64,000 nt of DNA from CAXBMB01 sp052078155 (GTDB taxonomy: Bacteria > Pseudomonadota > Alphaproteobacteria > Kiloniellales > DSM-21159). A model generated the notes under the pieces. That model ran no database searches. It was given only the letters and a program-made list of their open reading frames with translations, and was not told the origin of the DNA. Shown piece after piece: positions 1-7,468 of the stretch. The translations under genes were made by a program, and so were the position numbers. The stretch spans positions 620,001 through 684,000 of the forward strand of contig JBQJBP010000003.1 of the NCBI GenBank assembly GCA_052078155.1, in the 5' to 3' direction. Within the stretch, counting starts at the first letter, position 1. Every line of letters begins with the position of its first letter.

Positions 1-2
1 CC

Positions 3-908
3 GATCCGGAAACCGCCCGTCTGAAAATTCTGGAGCACAAAGCCGAAATCAAAGACATCTGCGATGAGGTGGATCCTTTGTTGCTGAAGGTCGGTGGCGG
101 CTTTCAGGATCTGGAGGTACGGATTGTCGAAAGCCGGGGCGGCCCCATGGTCATTACCCATCTGATCGTCGACACACGCGACGCCATGGGGGCCAATGCC
201 GTTAACTCCATGGCCGAAACCCTGGCCCCCTCCATTGCTGACTGGACGGGCGGGCGCAACAATCTGCGCATTCTCTCAAATCTGGCGGATCGGCGACTGG
301 TGCGGGCCCGCGCAACCTGGCGGCCCGAAGACACTGGTGGCGAGGCCGTCCGTGACGCCATCCTGCAGGCCTATTACTTTGCCGAAGCCGACCCCTACCG
401 CGCTGCCACCCACAACAAGGGCATCATGAACGGTGTGTCTGCCGTGGTGCTCGCCACTGGCAACGACACCCGGGCCGTGGAAGCCGCCGCCCACGCCTAT
501 GCCACCCGGCGGGGCCAATATTCCAGCATGACCCGCTGGGAAGCGGATCAAGACGGCAATCTGGTCGGCGTTCTGGAGATGCCTTTGGCTGTCGGGCTGG
601 TTGGCGGCGCCACCAAGATCCATCCGGTGGTGCAGGCCAATCTGAAGATCCTCGGGGTCACCGGGGCCGATCAGCTGGCCCGCATCATCGTCTCCGTAGG
701 GCTGGCCCAGAACTTTGCGGCACTGAGGGCTCTGTCCACCGAAGGCATCCAGAAAGGCCATATGGGGCTGCACGCCAAAAACATTGCCGCCATGGCCGGC
801 GCAACCGGTGAGGAAATCGACCTGATCGCCAAGATCCTGGTGGAAGCCGAAAGCGTCCGGGTGGATGTCGCTGAAGCAGAGTTGAAAAAACTGCGCGGCA
901 AGCTCTAA
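3..908 (+). CDS. mvaA: Class II HMG-CoA reductase, 3' part (5' end outside window)
   Basis: Interconverts HMG-CoA and mevalonate. The bacterial class II form is used either for mevalonate catabolism or for isoprenoid supply. The frame is open to the left edge, so about 300 of an expected 425-430 residues are present, and the internal GTG at 69 is not the start. Family motifs are visible: DTRDAMGAN, the catalytic lysine in HNKGIMNG, the catalytic aspartate in GNDTRAVEA, and the C-terminal catalytic histidine in GHMGLHAKN. The gene is followed directly by a strong hairpin, so it ends its transcription unit. Family certain; anabolic or catabolic role cannot be told without the upstream neighbours. 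Confidence 0.95.
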   Translation, partial: DPETARLKILEHKAEIKDICDEVDPLLLKVGGGFQDLEVRIVESRGGPMVITHLIVDTRDAMGANAVNSMAETLAPSIADWTGGRNNLRILSNLADRRLVRARATWRPEDTGGEAVRDAILQAYYFAEADPYRAATHNKGIMNGVSAVVLATGNDTRAVEAAAHAYATRRGQYSSMTRWEADQDGNLVGVLEMPLAVGLVGGATKIHPVVQANLKILGVTGADQLARIIVSVGLAQNFAALRALSTEGIQKGHMGLHAKNIAAMAGATGEEIDLIAKILVEAESVRVDVAEAELKKLRGKL

Positions 909-920
909 CTCAAACAGCCA

Positions 921-960
921 AAGAAGAAGCGCTCCCTGCCTTGCGGGCTCGCTTCTTCTT
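921..960 (+). terminator. Hairpin terminator after mvaA
   Basis: AAGAAGAAGCG (921-931) pairs perfectly with CGCTTCTTCTT (950-960) over 11 bp, 12 nt after the mvaA stop. The right arm is T-rich, but no long T-run follows. It lies between mvaA (plus) and the convergent flavoprotein gene, and may serve both directions. Confidence 0.7.
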
Positions 961-1010
961 GCACAACAGGCCAGGGTTCAGGCCCGCACCATCCTCGTTC
1001 CAACTGCTTT

Positions 1011-1631
1011 CTACGCAGCCTGGACGTGTCTCTTAACAGGGACGGCGCTGCCGCCATCCTTGCGTCCCAGGGCTTCTGCCTGCGCCAGCCACCTGGTCCG
1101 CAGTTTGTCGCTGGAGCCCTTTACCGCACCGAAATTGTGGAAACGGCTTTTCTCAAAGCCGATAAAGTTCAGCACCTGCTTCTTCAATGCCTTGTTGCCA
1201 CCCGCGCCATAGACCCAGTTGAGATACCAGCTGGGTGTATCAGACGTCATAAGCACCCGGGCCGTTCGCCCCTTCAACAGCTTTTCAGGCAGAGGCTTTC
1301 CCTTCTGGAAGCGGAAGGCAAAACCGGGCAGCAGCGCCCGGTCGAAAAGCCCCTTCAACGGACCGGGCAGACCGCCCCACCATAAGGGATGCAAAATCAC
1401 CCAATGATCGCACCAGACCAGCGCCTGCTGAAAAGCCAGAATATCCTCTTCCAGCGGCTGATCAGATCCATAGCCGCCGCTGCGCACCGCCGGATCAAAC
1501 ACCATGTCATCCAGGTTTAGGCGCTTTACTTCCGCGCCACTGGCCAGGGCCCCTGCCTCATAGGAGGCCGCCAAAGCATGGCCGAAACGGTCTCGGCCCA
1601 GATGTCCGGAGAGGATAAAGATCTTACGCAT
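1011..1631 (-). CDS. Flavodoxin-fold NAD(P)H:quinone oxidoreductase-like protein
   Basis: A 206-residue protein of the NAD(P)H dehydrogenase (quinone)/KefF-MdaB flavodoxin-like family, expected to be a cytosolic FMN or FAD enzyme doing two-electron reduction of quinones or other electrophiles. It begins MRKIFILSGH (beta1-phosphate loop), followed by the family segment HPLWWGGLPGPLKGLFDRA near residues 80-100. The ATG at 1631 is preferred over the upstream one at 1679 because GAAAGG lies 6 nt before it and the longer start would run through an operator palindrome. It is transcribed divergently from a TetR gene with two operators between them, so it is probably the repressed target and inducible by a quinone-like compound. 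Confidence 0.85.
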   Translation of the reverse strand: MRKIFILSGHLGRDRFGHALAASYEAGALASGAEVKRLNLDDMVFDPAVRSGGYGSDQPLEEDILAFQQALVWCDHWVILHPLWWGGLPGPLKGLFDRALLPGFAFRFQKGKPLPEKLLKGRTARVLMTSDTPSWYLNWVYGAGGNKALKKQVLNFIGFEKSRFHNFGAVKGSSDKLRTRWLAQAEALGRKDGGSAVPVKRHVQAA

Positions 1632-1665
1632 AACAAGCCTTTCAATTGGAGTAGAGTTGAATAAA

Positions 1666-1679
1666 TTGACCATGGTCAA
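1666..1679. promoter_or_regulatory. TetR operator copy 1
   Basis: TTGACCATGGTCAA is a perfect palindrome, extending to an 18-bp perfect palindrome AATTGACCATGGTCAATT at 1664-1681. It shares the frame TTGACC-NN-GGTCAA with the second copy. Placement between the divergent flavoprotein and tetR genes makes it a likely TetR dimer site. Confidence 0.8.
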
Positions 1680-1707
1680 TTATGCTTGTTTGAAAGGTGG
1701 TGATTTT

Positions 1708-1721
1708 TTGACCGCGGTCAA
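1708..1721. promoter_or_regulatory. TetR operator copy 2
   Basis: TTGACCGCGGTCAA is a perfect 14-bp palindrome with the same half-sites as copy 1. The centre-to-centre distance is 42 bp, about four helical turns, so two bound dimers would lie on the same DNA face. Confidence 0.8.
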
Positions 1722-1782
1722 GTTTTTGATTACAAAAAGCTCTGCCTTTGGCCGACTCCGTTGTTTTTGTTAGGTCCTACGC

Positions 1783-2397
1783 ATGATTGAAGCCAAACAA
1801 GCCCGCGCTCAAAAGACCCGCAGCACCCTTCTGGCCAGCGCCAAGACGCTGTTTGACAGTCAGGGGTTCGATCAGGTGACGACGGAACAGATCGCCAGAT
1901 CCGCTGGTGTGTCGAAGGGAACGCTCTTTGCCCATTTCGGCGACAAACTGGGCCTGCTGGCTGAACTGGGCCAACAGGACCTCAATCGCCAGATCGCCGG
2001 GCTGGAGCAGGCGGCCGAAACTCCTGACGACAGGACGCAGTCCAAACAGAACCCCATTGACGCCATCTATCAGGGCCTGGACGGATTGCTCAGCCAGTTC
2101 GAAACGCAGCCGGAGTTTCTGCGCCTCTTCATCGATCAGACCACCTTGCGGCAGGGCATTCATGCTGACGTTTTCAACGCCGCCATCACCCGGCTAAATC
2201 TGGCTCTGAAAGCGCTCATCAACCAGCACAAAGCCCAGCAGCCGGGCCTGCATCTGGACAGTGATCTGACCTCCACAGCACTGCGTGCCTATCTGCTGCA
2301 TCTGGCCGTCGGTCAGGTCTGCGGGGAATACAAGAGCCGGGAGGAGAGGCAGGAAACACTACGTCAACTTCTGACAATGCTGTTACAGGCCGGATAA
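1783..2397 (+). CDS. TetR/AcrR family transcriptional regulator
   Basis: A 204-residue one-component repressor. The N-terminal helix-turn-helix (about residues 8-55) shows the family signature TTEQIARSAGVSKGTLFAHFGDK; the rest is a helical ligand and dimerisation domain typical in length. The start ATG at 1783 is set by the conserved N-terminal helix beginning about eight residues in; the ribosome site is weak (TTAGGTCC). It is divergent from the quinone reductase-like gene, and the two palindromes TTGACC-NN-GGTCAA between them imply autoregulation and control of that gene. The ligand is unknown. Confidence 0.9.
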   Translation: MIEAKQARAQKTRSTLLASAKTLFDSQGFDQVTTEQIARSAGVSKGTLFAHFGDKLGLLAELGQQDLNRQIAGLEQAAETPDDRTQSKQNPIDAIYQGLDGLLSQFETQPEFLRLFIDQTTLRQGIHADVFNAAITRLNLALKALINQHKAQQPGLHLDSDLTSTALRAYLLHLAVGQVCGEYKSREERQETLRQLLTMLLQAG

Positions 2398-2448
2398 ATC
2401 ACCGCCTGACAGCAGACTGATCAAAAAGCCGGTCAGCACAACCATGGG

Positions 2449-3864
2449 TCAGGAGCGGTCGAACAGCACCCCGGGGTTCATCAGACCCCCGGGATCCAGC
2501 AGCTCTTTCAATCCGGTCATCAGGTCCAGACTGGTTTGGCCCTGAAAGTGGCCGAAGTCCTGTCGTTTCAGGCGGCCGATGCCATGCTCCGCGCTGATGG
2601 TGCCGCCCAGGGCAACAGCGGTTTCTTCGATGGCCTGAGCCACCTTCGGCCACAGGCGGCGGAAATCCTCGTGGCTCTGGTCCAGAGGCCTGAGCACGTT
2701 GAAGTGAATGTTGCCATCCCCCAGATGCCCGAAAGGACCAATCCTGGCCCCCGGAACGGCTTGCTCCACAGCCGCTTTTGCGGCTTTCAGGTAGTCCGGC
2801 ACAGCGCCGACCGGCACAGCCGTATCCCCTTTATAGCTGCTGGCATCTTCAATGAAAGCGAAGGCCACCGACTCGCGCAACCGCCAGAGAGCCTGACGCT
2901 GTTCTTCGTTCTGGGCGATGACCGCGTCCAGAACACCACCTTGCTCAAACGGCTGCAGCAGTGAGTTTTCCAGAGCGGCCGAAAGCTCAAACAGCCTGCT
3001 GGGCGATTCCAGTTCCACCAGAAGCTGCCAGTCAGGAGAGCCCGACAAGGCCGCCCTGGTGCCTTCAACGGTCAGGGCCGCAGTGACAGCCCCGGCAGAC
3101 AGCAGTTCGCAGGCGCTGACCAGCTCCCCCACCTCTTCTTCCAGATGCCGCAGATAACCCAAGGCGGCCTCCGGGCTGGCAACCGCCAGCAGAGCTGTTG
3201 CCCGCTGTCTGGGCAAGGGGCGCAGTTTCAGGCTGGCAGCGGTGATGATGCCCAGCGTTCCTTCTGACCCCAGGAAAAGCTGTTTCAGGTCATACCCGGC
3301 TGTGTTCTTGCGCAGCGCTTTCAGGCCGTTCCACAGGCTGCCATCCGGCAGCACCACCTCCAACCCCAGCACCTGATCTCTGGCTGTGCCATAGCGCAGG
3401 GCATTGTTGCCCCCGGCATTGGTGGCCAGATTGCCGCCGATCTGGCTGGAGGATTCGCCACCATGGCTCAGGGGAAAGTAACGATTGGCCGCTTCCGCCG
3501 CCGATTTAGCGTCAGCCAGCACCACACCGGCCTCCACCACCATGTTGTTGTCCAGAGGGTCAAGGCTGCGGATCTTGTTGAGCCGGCCCAGGGACAATAT
3601 GACCGCGTCTTTCTGTCCGGCAGAAACCGCGGCCCCGGTCAGACCTGTCAGTCCCCCCTGCGGCACCAGGGGCACGCCCTGGGCCTGACACCAGGCCACC
3701 AGCGTCGAAATGTCTTCCACCCTCTGCGGGCGGGCCACCGCCAGTGGGTCCGAGGCTTCAAAACCGATGAGGTCTTTGCTGTAAGCCTGTTGGTCCGCTG
3801 CAGAGGTCAGCAACCCCTTGTCGCCGAGCAGATCCTTCAACGGGGCCAGGTCAGGACCAGTCAT
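2449..3864 (-). CDS. FAD-linked D-2-hydroxyacid dehydrogenase (GlcD/D-LDH/D-2HGDH type)
   Basis: A 471-residue flavoprotein of the VAO/GlcD family that oxidises D-2-hydroxy acids to 2-oxo acids and passes electrons to the respiratory chain or ETF. The FAD-binding domain spans about residues 40-220, with PQGGLTGLTGAA, the glycine-rich GGNLATNAGGNNALRYGT and GSEGTLGIITAA. The C-terminal cap has the family motifs GHLGDGNIHFN and AEHGIGR. It overlaps the upstream aminotransferase by 4 nt (ATGA), so the two are translationally coupled. Last gene of the ABC transporter-aminotransferase operon. The substrate is not evident; an aromatic or imidazole D-2-hydroxy acid is inferred only from the neighbours. 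Confidence 0.85.
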   Translation of the reverse strand: MTGPDLAPLKDLLGDKGLLTSAADQQAYSKDLIGFEASDPLAVARPQRVEDISTLVAWCQAQGVPLVPQGGLTGLTGAAVSAGQKDAVILSLGRLNKIRSLDPLDNNMVVEAGVVLADAKSAAEAANRYFPLSHGGESSSQIGGNLATNAGGNNALRYGTARDQVLGLEVVLPDGSLWNGLKALRKNTAGYDLKQLFLGSEGTLGIITAASLKLRPLPRQRATALLAVASPEAALGYLRHLEEEVGELVSACELLSAGAVTAALTVEGTRAALSGSPDWQLLVELESPSRLFELSAALENSLLQPFEQGGVLDAVIAQNEEQRQALWRLRESVAFAFIEDASSYKGDTAVPVGAVPDYLKAAKAAVEQAVPGARIGPFGHLGDGNIHFNVLRPLDQSHEDFRRLWPKVAQAIEETAVALGGTISAEHGIGRLKRQDFGHFQGQTSLDLMTGLKELLDPGGLMNPGVLFDRS

Positions 3865-4967
3865 CCTTTGGCCTGCAACAAGGGCGTTACGGCTGACAAA
3901 AAGCGGTCATTGTCAGCGCGGCAGCCGATGGTAATGCGCAGGGACCCCTCAGACGCGGGCCAGGGCAGAGCCTGCACCAGAACCCCGACAGCTTCCAGGT
4001 CCCGCGCCAGGGCTGTCGCGGGGCAAGGCGTCCTGACGGTCAGAAAATTGGCGCCGGAGGGAAAGGGCTGACACCCCAGGGCACTCAGCGCTTTCGCCAG
4101 GCGCTGTCTTTCCCCGATGGTCTGATGCAGCAGGTCTGCCAGATAGCTCTGATCCTGAAAGGCCGCCACAGCCCCGGCCAGACCGATGCGATTGACGTTG
4201 AAGTTTCCGCGCAGACGCTGAAATCCCTGGGCCAGCTCTGCCGAACTGCAGAGCACATAGCCCACCCGTGCGCCAGCCAATGCATAGGCTTTGGAAAAGG
4301 ACCGGGTGACGGCCCAGGGCCCGCTGCGCTCGGCCAGTATCGACAGCACATCCGGGCCGCCTTCGGCCTGCGCAAACTCGTAGTAAGCTTCATCCACCAC
4401 CAGCAGACAGCTGTCCGGCACGCCCCGGGCCACCGCCCGCAGGTCGGCTTCCGGCACCACACCACCGGTGGGGTTGTTGGGGCTGCAGAGGTAAAACAAT
4501 CGGGTTTTGGGGGTGATCGCTGCCAGCATGGCTGTGCAGTGATTTATCCCTTCAGCCGTGACCGGCAGGGAGACGATCTTTCCCCGGGCCAGCTCCACAC
4601 CCTTGCCACAGGTGGGAAAGGTCGGTGCAGGAAAAACAGCCTCATCTCCCGGGGAAATGGACAGAGCCGCCGCTGCCGTCAGCAACTCCCCGCTGCCGTT
4701 TCCAAAACTGATCCTGTCGCTGGTCAGCCCCGTTGCCTCTGCAATCAGCTGAGCCAACCTGCTGCAGCCATGGTCCGGATAGCTTTGGGCCGCAGTCAGG
4801 GCACTGGCCATGGCAGCCAGAGCCTTTGAACTGGGGGGCAGGCCACTTTCATTCAGGTTCAGACGAACGAGGGTGCGATCCGGGCCGTCTGTCCCCTCCG
4901 CCAGAAGGGGCGGATCCGGAAAGGTCAGGTCCCTGACCGTCTGAATGGGAAAGGGGTCTGCCACCAA
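3861..4967 (-). CDS. Class I/II PLP aminotransferase, HisC-like
   Basis: A 368-residue fold-type I aminotransferase closest in pattern to histidinol-phosphate/aromatic aminotransferases. Visible motifs are LNLNESGLPPS near the N-terminus, GNGSGELL, CSPNNPTGG, LVVDEAYYEF and the PLP-lysine segment TRSFSKAYALAGARVGYV. It lies 9 nt after the peroxidase-related gene and overlaps the FAD dehydrogenase by ATGA. The context (amino-acid-type ABC importer, 2-hydroxyacid dehydrogenase) suggests a catabolic aminotransferase giving a 2-oxo acid rather than histidine biosynthesis; no other his gene is present. Substrate inferred, family sure. Confidence 0.88.
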   Translation of the reverse strand: MVADPFPIQTVRDLTFPDPPLLAEGTDGPDRTLVRLNLNESGLPPSSKALAAMASALTAAQSYPDHGCSRLAQLIAEATGLTSDRISFGNGSGELLTAAAALSISPGDEAVFPAPTFPTCGKGVELARGKIVSLPVTAEGINHCTAMLAAITPKTRLFYLCSPNNPTGGVVPEADLRAVARGVPDSCLLVVDEAYYEFAQAEGGPDVLSILAERSGPWAVTRSFSKAYALAGARVGYVLCSSAELAQGFQRLRGNFNVNRIGLAGAVAAFQDQSYLADLLHQTIGERQRLAKALSALGCQPFPSGANFLTVRTPCPATALARDLEAVGVLVQALPWPASEGSLRITIGCRADNDRFLSAVTPLLQAKG

Positions 4968-4976
4968 TACCTGCCT

Positions 4977-5585
4977 TTACGTATGCGACCAGTCGTTGGG
5001 GTCGTCAGAGTTGTTGGGCGACAGGCCAATGATGTCGCCATCGGTAGAGCAACCCAGTCCCAGCACGGTTCGGTTGGCGTAAGAGAAATATGCGCTGACC
5101 TGATTGATCTCCAGAACTTCGCCATCGCTGTAGCCTGCGGTCCGCAAGGCTTTTACGTCTTCTTCCGTCAATTCTGCGGGCGCTTGCGTCAGCTTTTGAG
5201 CATAGCCCATGGCCAGTTTTTCTTTGTCTTCCAACGGAGCAGCCGACAGGTCACGGGCATCAATGGCAGCGCGCAACGCTGCGGCCCGGTCATCATCCTG
5301 CAGCAGGCGTTTCAGGCCCTCAAAGTGATGATCCACGCAATAGCCGCAGTTGTTCAGGGAACTGACCCAGACGCCCAGAGTTTCCAGGAACCACTTGGGC
5401 ACGGTGTTGGCCGAATGATGCAGCACATACTTGTAGATGGCCATATGGCCTTCCATGGTGTGCGGCCGTAGGGAGTGCATCATCATGATGTTGTCGACGT
5501 TGTTGTCGGGTCCCTTTACCCGGTCATAGAGTTTTTTCAGGCGACCGGAGGCATCGTCGTATTCGACCGTATCAATCCAAGGCAT
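4977..5585 (-). CDS. Peroxidase-related protein, AhpD/carboxymuconolactone decarboxylase fold
   Basis: A 202-residue protein of the AhpD-like family, usually annotated as uncharacterised peroxidase-related enzyme. The redox motif is NCGYCVDHH, with Cys80, Cys83 and adjacent histidines. The C-terminal NRTVLGLGCSTDGDIIGL region is also family-like. It sits between the ABC ATPase and the aminotransferase in one transcription direction with short gaps (43 and 9 nt). It may protect against peroxide made by flavin oxidation in the same operon; this is inference. Confidence 0.82.
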   Translation of the reverse strand: MPWIDTVEYDDASGRLKKLYDRVKGPDNNVDNIMMMHSLRPHTMEGHMAIYKYVLHHSANTVPKWFLETLGVWVSSLNNCGYCVDHHFEGLKRLLQDDDRAAALRAAIDARDLSAAPLEDKEKLAMGYAQKLTQAPAELTEEDVKALRTAGYSDGEVLEINQVSAYFSYANRTVLGLGCSTDGDIIGLSPNNSDDPNDWSHT

Positions 5586-5628
5586 TGTCGTTCCAGATAT
5601 CGTTTACAATCAGAAAAAGTAAGGCAGG

Positions 5629-6423
5629 TCAGCCCAGCAGAAGAGAGTCGTCCGCCAGCTCTTCGCCCTGTTCCCGCTTGAAGAGGTCCAGCAGGTCATT
5701 GACTTCCATGCCGTCCCTCTCCGCACCACTGGCGTCAAAGACGATCTTGCCCCGGTGGAACATGATGGTGCGCTCTCCGGTGTGCAGGGCCTGCGCCATG
5801 GAGTGTGTCACCATGATGGCCGTCAGCTGCAGCTCGGACACCACCTGTTTTGACAGATCCAGCACAAACTCGGCGGTTTTAGGGTCCAGGGCAGCGGTGT
5901 GCTCATCCAGCAATAGCACCTCCGTTTCCCCGGTGGTCGCCATCAGCAAAGATACGGCCTGACGCTGTCCACCAGACAGCAGCCCCACTTTATCGTTCAG
6001 GCGGTTCTCCAATCCCAGACCGAGGATCTTCAGGCGCTCTGCGGCCTGATCTTCCATGTCTGAATTGACCGCAAACCGGAAGCCTCGCGGCTTGGTGCGG
6101 CCGTAGGCCAGCGCAAAATTCTCCATGATCGTCAGGTCTTCACAGGTCCCCATCTTGGGATCCTGGAACACGCGGGACAGAAACTTTGCCCGCTGATTGA
6201 CCTTCCAGCCGGTCACATCTTTTCCATTTACCTCCACCTTGCCGGAGGTGGTGGGAACGGTCCCGGCAATGACATTGAGGGAGGTGGATTTACCTGCACC
6301 GTTGGAGCCGATGACCGTCAGGAACTGCCCCTTGGGCACCTCCAGATCAACGCCGCGCAGGGCTTTGGTTTCCAGGGCGGTGCCCTGGTTGAAGGTCACA
6401 TGAATGTCTTGCAGGCGGATCAT
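5629..6423 (-). CDS. ABC transporter ATP-binding protein (TrpZ/COG1101 type)
   Basis: A 264-residue ATPase of an importer. Walker A is GSNGAGKST (about residue 38), the signature motif is LSGGQRQ and Walker B is VLLLDEHTAALDP. The unusual histidine in the DEH box and the overall pattern fit the COG1101 subfamily that partners COG4120 permeases and COG2984 binding proteins (TrpXYZ-like). The ATG at 6423 is chosen because it overlaps the permease stop as ATGA; the longer frame to 6447 would overlap the permease by 28 nt. Confidence 0.88.
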   Translation of the reverse strand: MIRLQDIHVTFNQGTALETKALRGVDLEVPKGQFLTVIGSNGAGKSTSLNVIAGTVPTTSGKVEVNGKDVTGWKVNQRAKFLSRVFQDPKMGTCEDLTIMENFALAYGRTKPRGFRFAVNSDMEDQAAERLKILGLGLENRLNDKVGLLSGGQRQAVSLLMATTGETEVLLLDEHTAALDPKTAEFVLDLSKQVVSELQLTAIMVTHSMAQALHTGERTIMFHRGKIVFDASGAERDGMEVNDLLDLFKREQGEELADDSLLLG

Positions 6424-7319
6424 TTGCGGCGCCCCTTTTTCTTCCACAAAGAGCTGCCGGACTGCTGAACCACCAGCGCAATGATCACCAGAACTGCTGT
6501 CACCAGCTGAACGTCAGAGGCCTGCAGCCCCAGGAAGTCGGCGTTCAGGGCCACGGCCACTGCCAGACGGTAGAGGATGGCCCCGACCAGACAGGCCAGT
6601 GTGGCCAGGAAAATGGTGCGCGACGGCAGGATCGACATGCCAACGATCACGGACGCCAGACCGACGATGATCACCCCGATGCCCATGTAGGCATCTGCGC
6701 CCCCCAGGATCTGGGCAAACAGTGCCCCGGCGATGGCCGTCATGCCATTGGCCAGACCCACGCCGTAGAGCTTCATCTTGCCAACATCTACGCCGTTGGC
6801 TTCAGCCATATGAGGGTTGGCCCCGGCGGCGCGCATGGAAATGCCCCAGCCTGTCGCCAGCAGAGCATCCAGGCCAAACTTGAAGATCAGCACGATGATG
6901 CCCAGGAAGATGGGGTTGATGATGTAGCCGGGAATGCCCAGCGCCTCGAAGGGCGTAAAGACTGTGGGCACAAAAAGCAGTGGCTCATTGGGCCCGTCCA
7001 TGATCCTGAGGTTCAGGGAGTAAAGCGCAATGGCCACCAAAATCCCCGAGAGGATGTGCAGAATGTTGAAACGGACATTGAGATAGGCCGTAAAGAACCC
7101 GGCGGCAAAACCGGCAAAACCCGCGATCAGGGTCGAGAGCCAGGGATTGAGTTCCAGCGATACGGTCAGGGTTGCCATGACGGCCGCCCCCAGCGGGAAA
7201 CTGCCCTCGACAGTCAGGTCGGGGAAGTCAAGAATCTTGAAGGTCAGGAAGGCGCCCAGCGCCACCAGACCAAACACGAACCCGACTTCAAAGGTGCCGA
7301 GGATTTCGTAGAGGGACAT
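6420..7319 (-). CDS. ABC transporter permease (TrpY/COG4120 type)
   Basis: A 299-residue inner-membrane permease with about eight or nine hydrophobic segments, related to the branched-chain and ribose permease fold. Recognisable stretches are LTVEGSFPLGAAV and a central TGWGISMRAAGANPHMAEANGVD loop that contacts the ATPase. It ends in a short basic tail (KKKGRRK). It lies between the binding protein and the ATPase, separated from the former by 149 nt with two hairpins and overlapping the latter by 4 nt. Confidence 0.88.
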   Translation of the reverse strand: MSLYEILGTFEVGFVFGLVALGAFLTFKILDFPDLTVEGSFPLGAAVMATLTVSLELNPWLSTLIAGFAGFAAGFFTAYLNVRFNILHILSGILVAIALYSLNLRIMDGPNEPLLFVPTVFTPFEALGIPGYIINPIFLGIIVLIFKFGLDALLATGWGISMRAAGANPHMAEANGVDVGKMKLYGVGLANGMTAIAGALFAQILGGADAYMGIGVIIVGLASVIVGMSILPSRTIFLATLACLVGAILYRLAVAVALNADFLGLQASDVQLVTAVLVIIALVVQQSGSSLWKKKGRRK

Positions 7320-7341
7320 GAACAGACACTCTCAATTGTCC

Positions 7342-7368
7342 CCTTTGCCTGTCACAGGCAGACAAAGG
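7342..7368 (-). other. Intercistronic hairpin
   Basis: CCTTTG (7342-7347) pairs with CAAAGG (7363-7368), and inside it CCTGT pairs with ACAGG, leaving a small asymmetric bulge. It lies just upstream of the permease start in the transcript from the binding-protein gene. It probably affects mRNA stability or partial readthrough. Confidence 0.45.
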
Positions 7369-7417
7369 CCAACTTTGGATTTTTTGGATTATTGGCTTGC
7401 GGTCAAGCAGCTGCGCC

Positions 7418-7460
7418 CCCGCCGATCCACCCTCGCCTGACAGGCAGGTGGACCGGCGGG
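7418..7460 (-). other. Strong nested intercistronic hairpin after the binding-protein gene
   Basis: The arms 7418-7431 and 7447-7460 pair over 14 positions; the only mismatch on the plus strand is a G-U wobble in the minus-strand transcript. The loop holds a second perfect stem, GCCTG-A-CAGGC. There is no clear U-run, so it is more likely a 3' stabiliser or leaky terminator that keeps the binding protein more abundant than the permease. Confidence 0.55.
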
Positions 7461-7468
7461 TCACAGAA

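Noticed and set aside
3861..4967. Histidine biosynthesis HisC
   Set aside because: Family pattern is HisC-like, but no his biosynthesis gene is nearby and it is coupled to an importer and a 2-hydroxyacid dehydrogenase, so the biosynthetic name would mislead.
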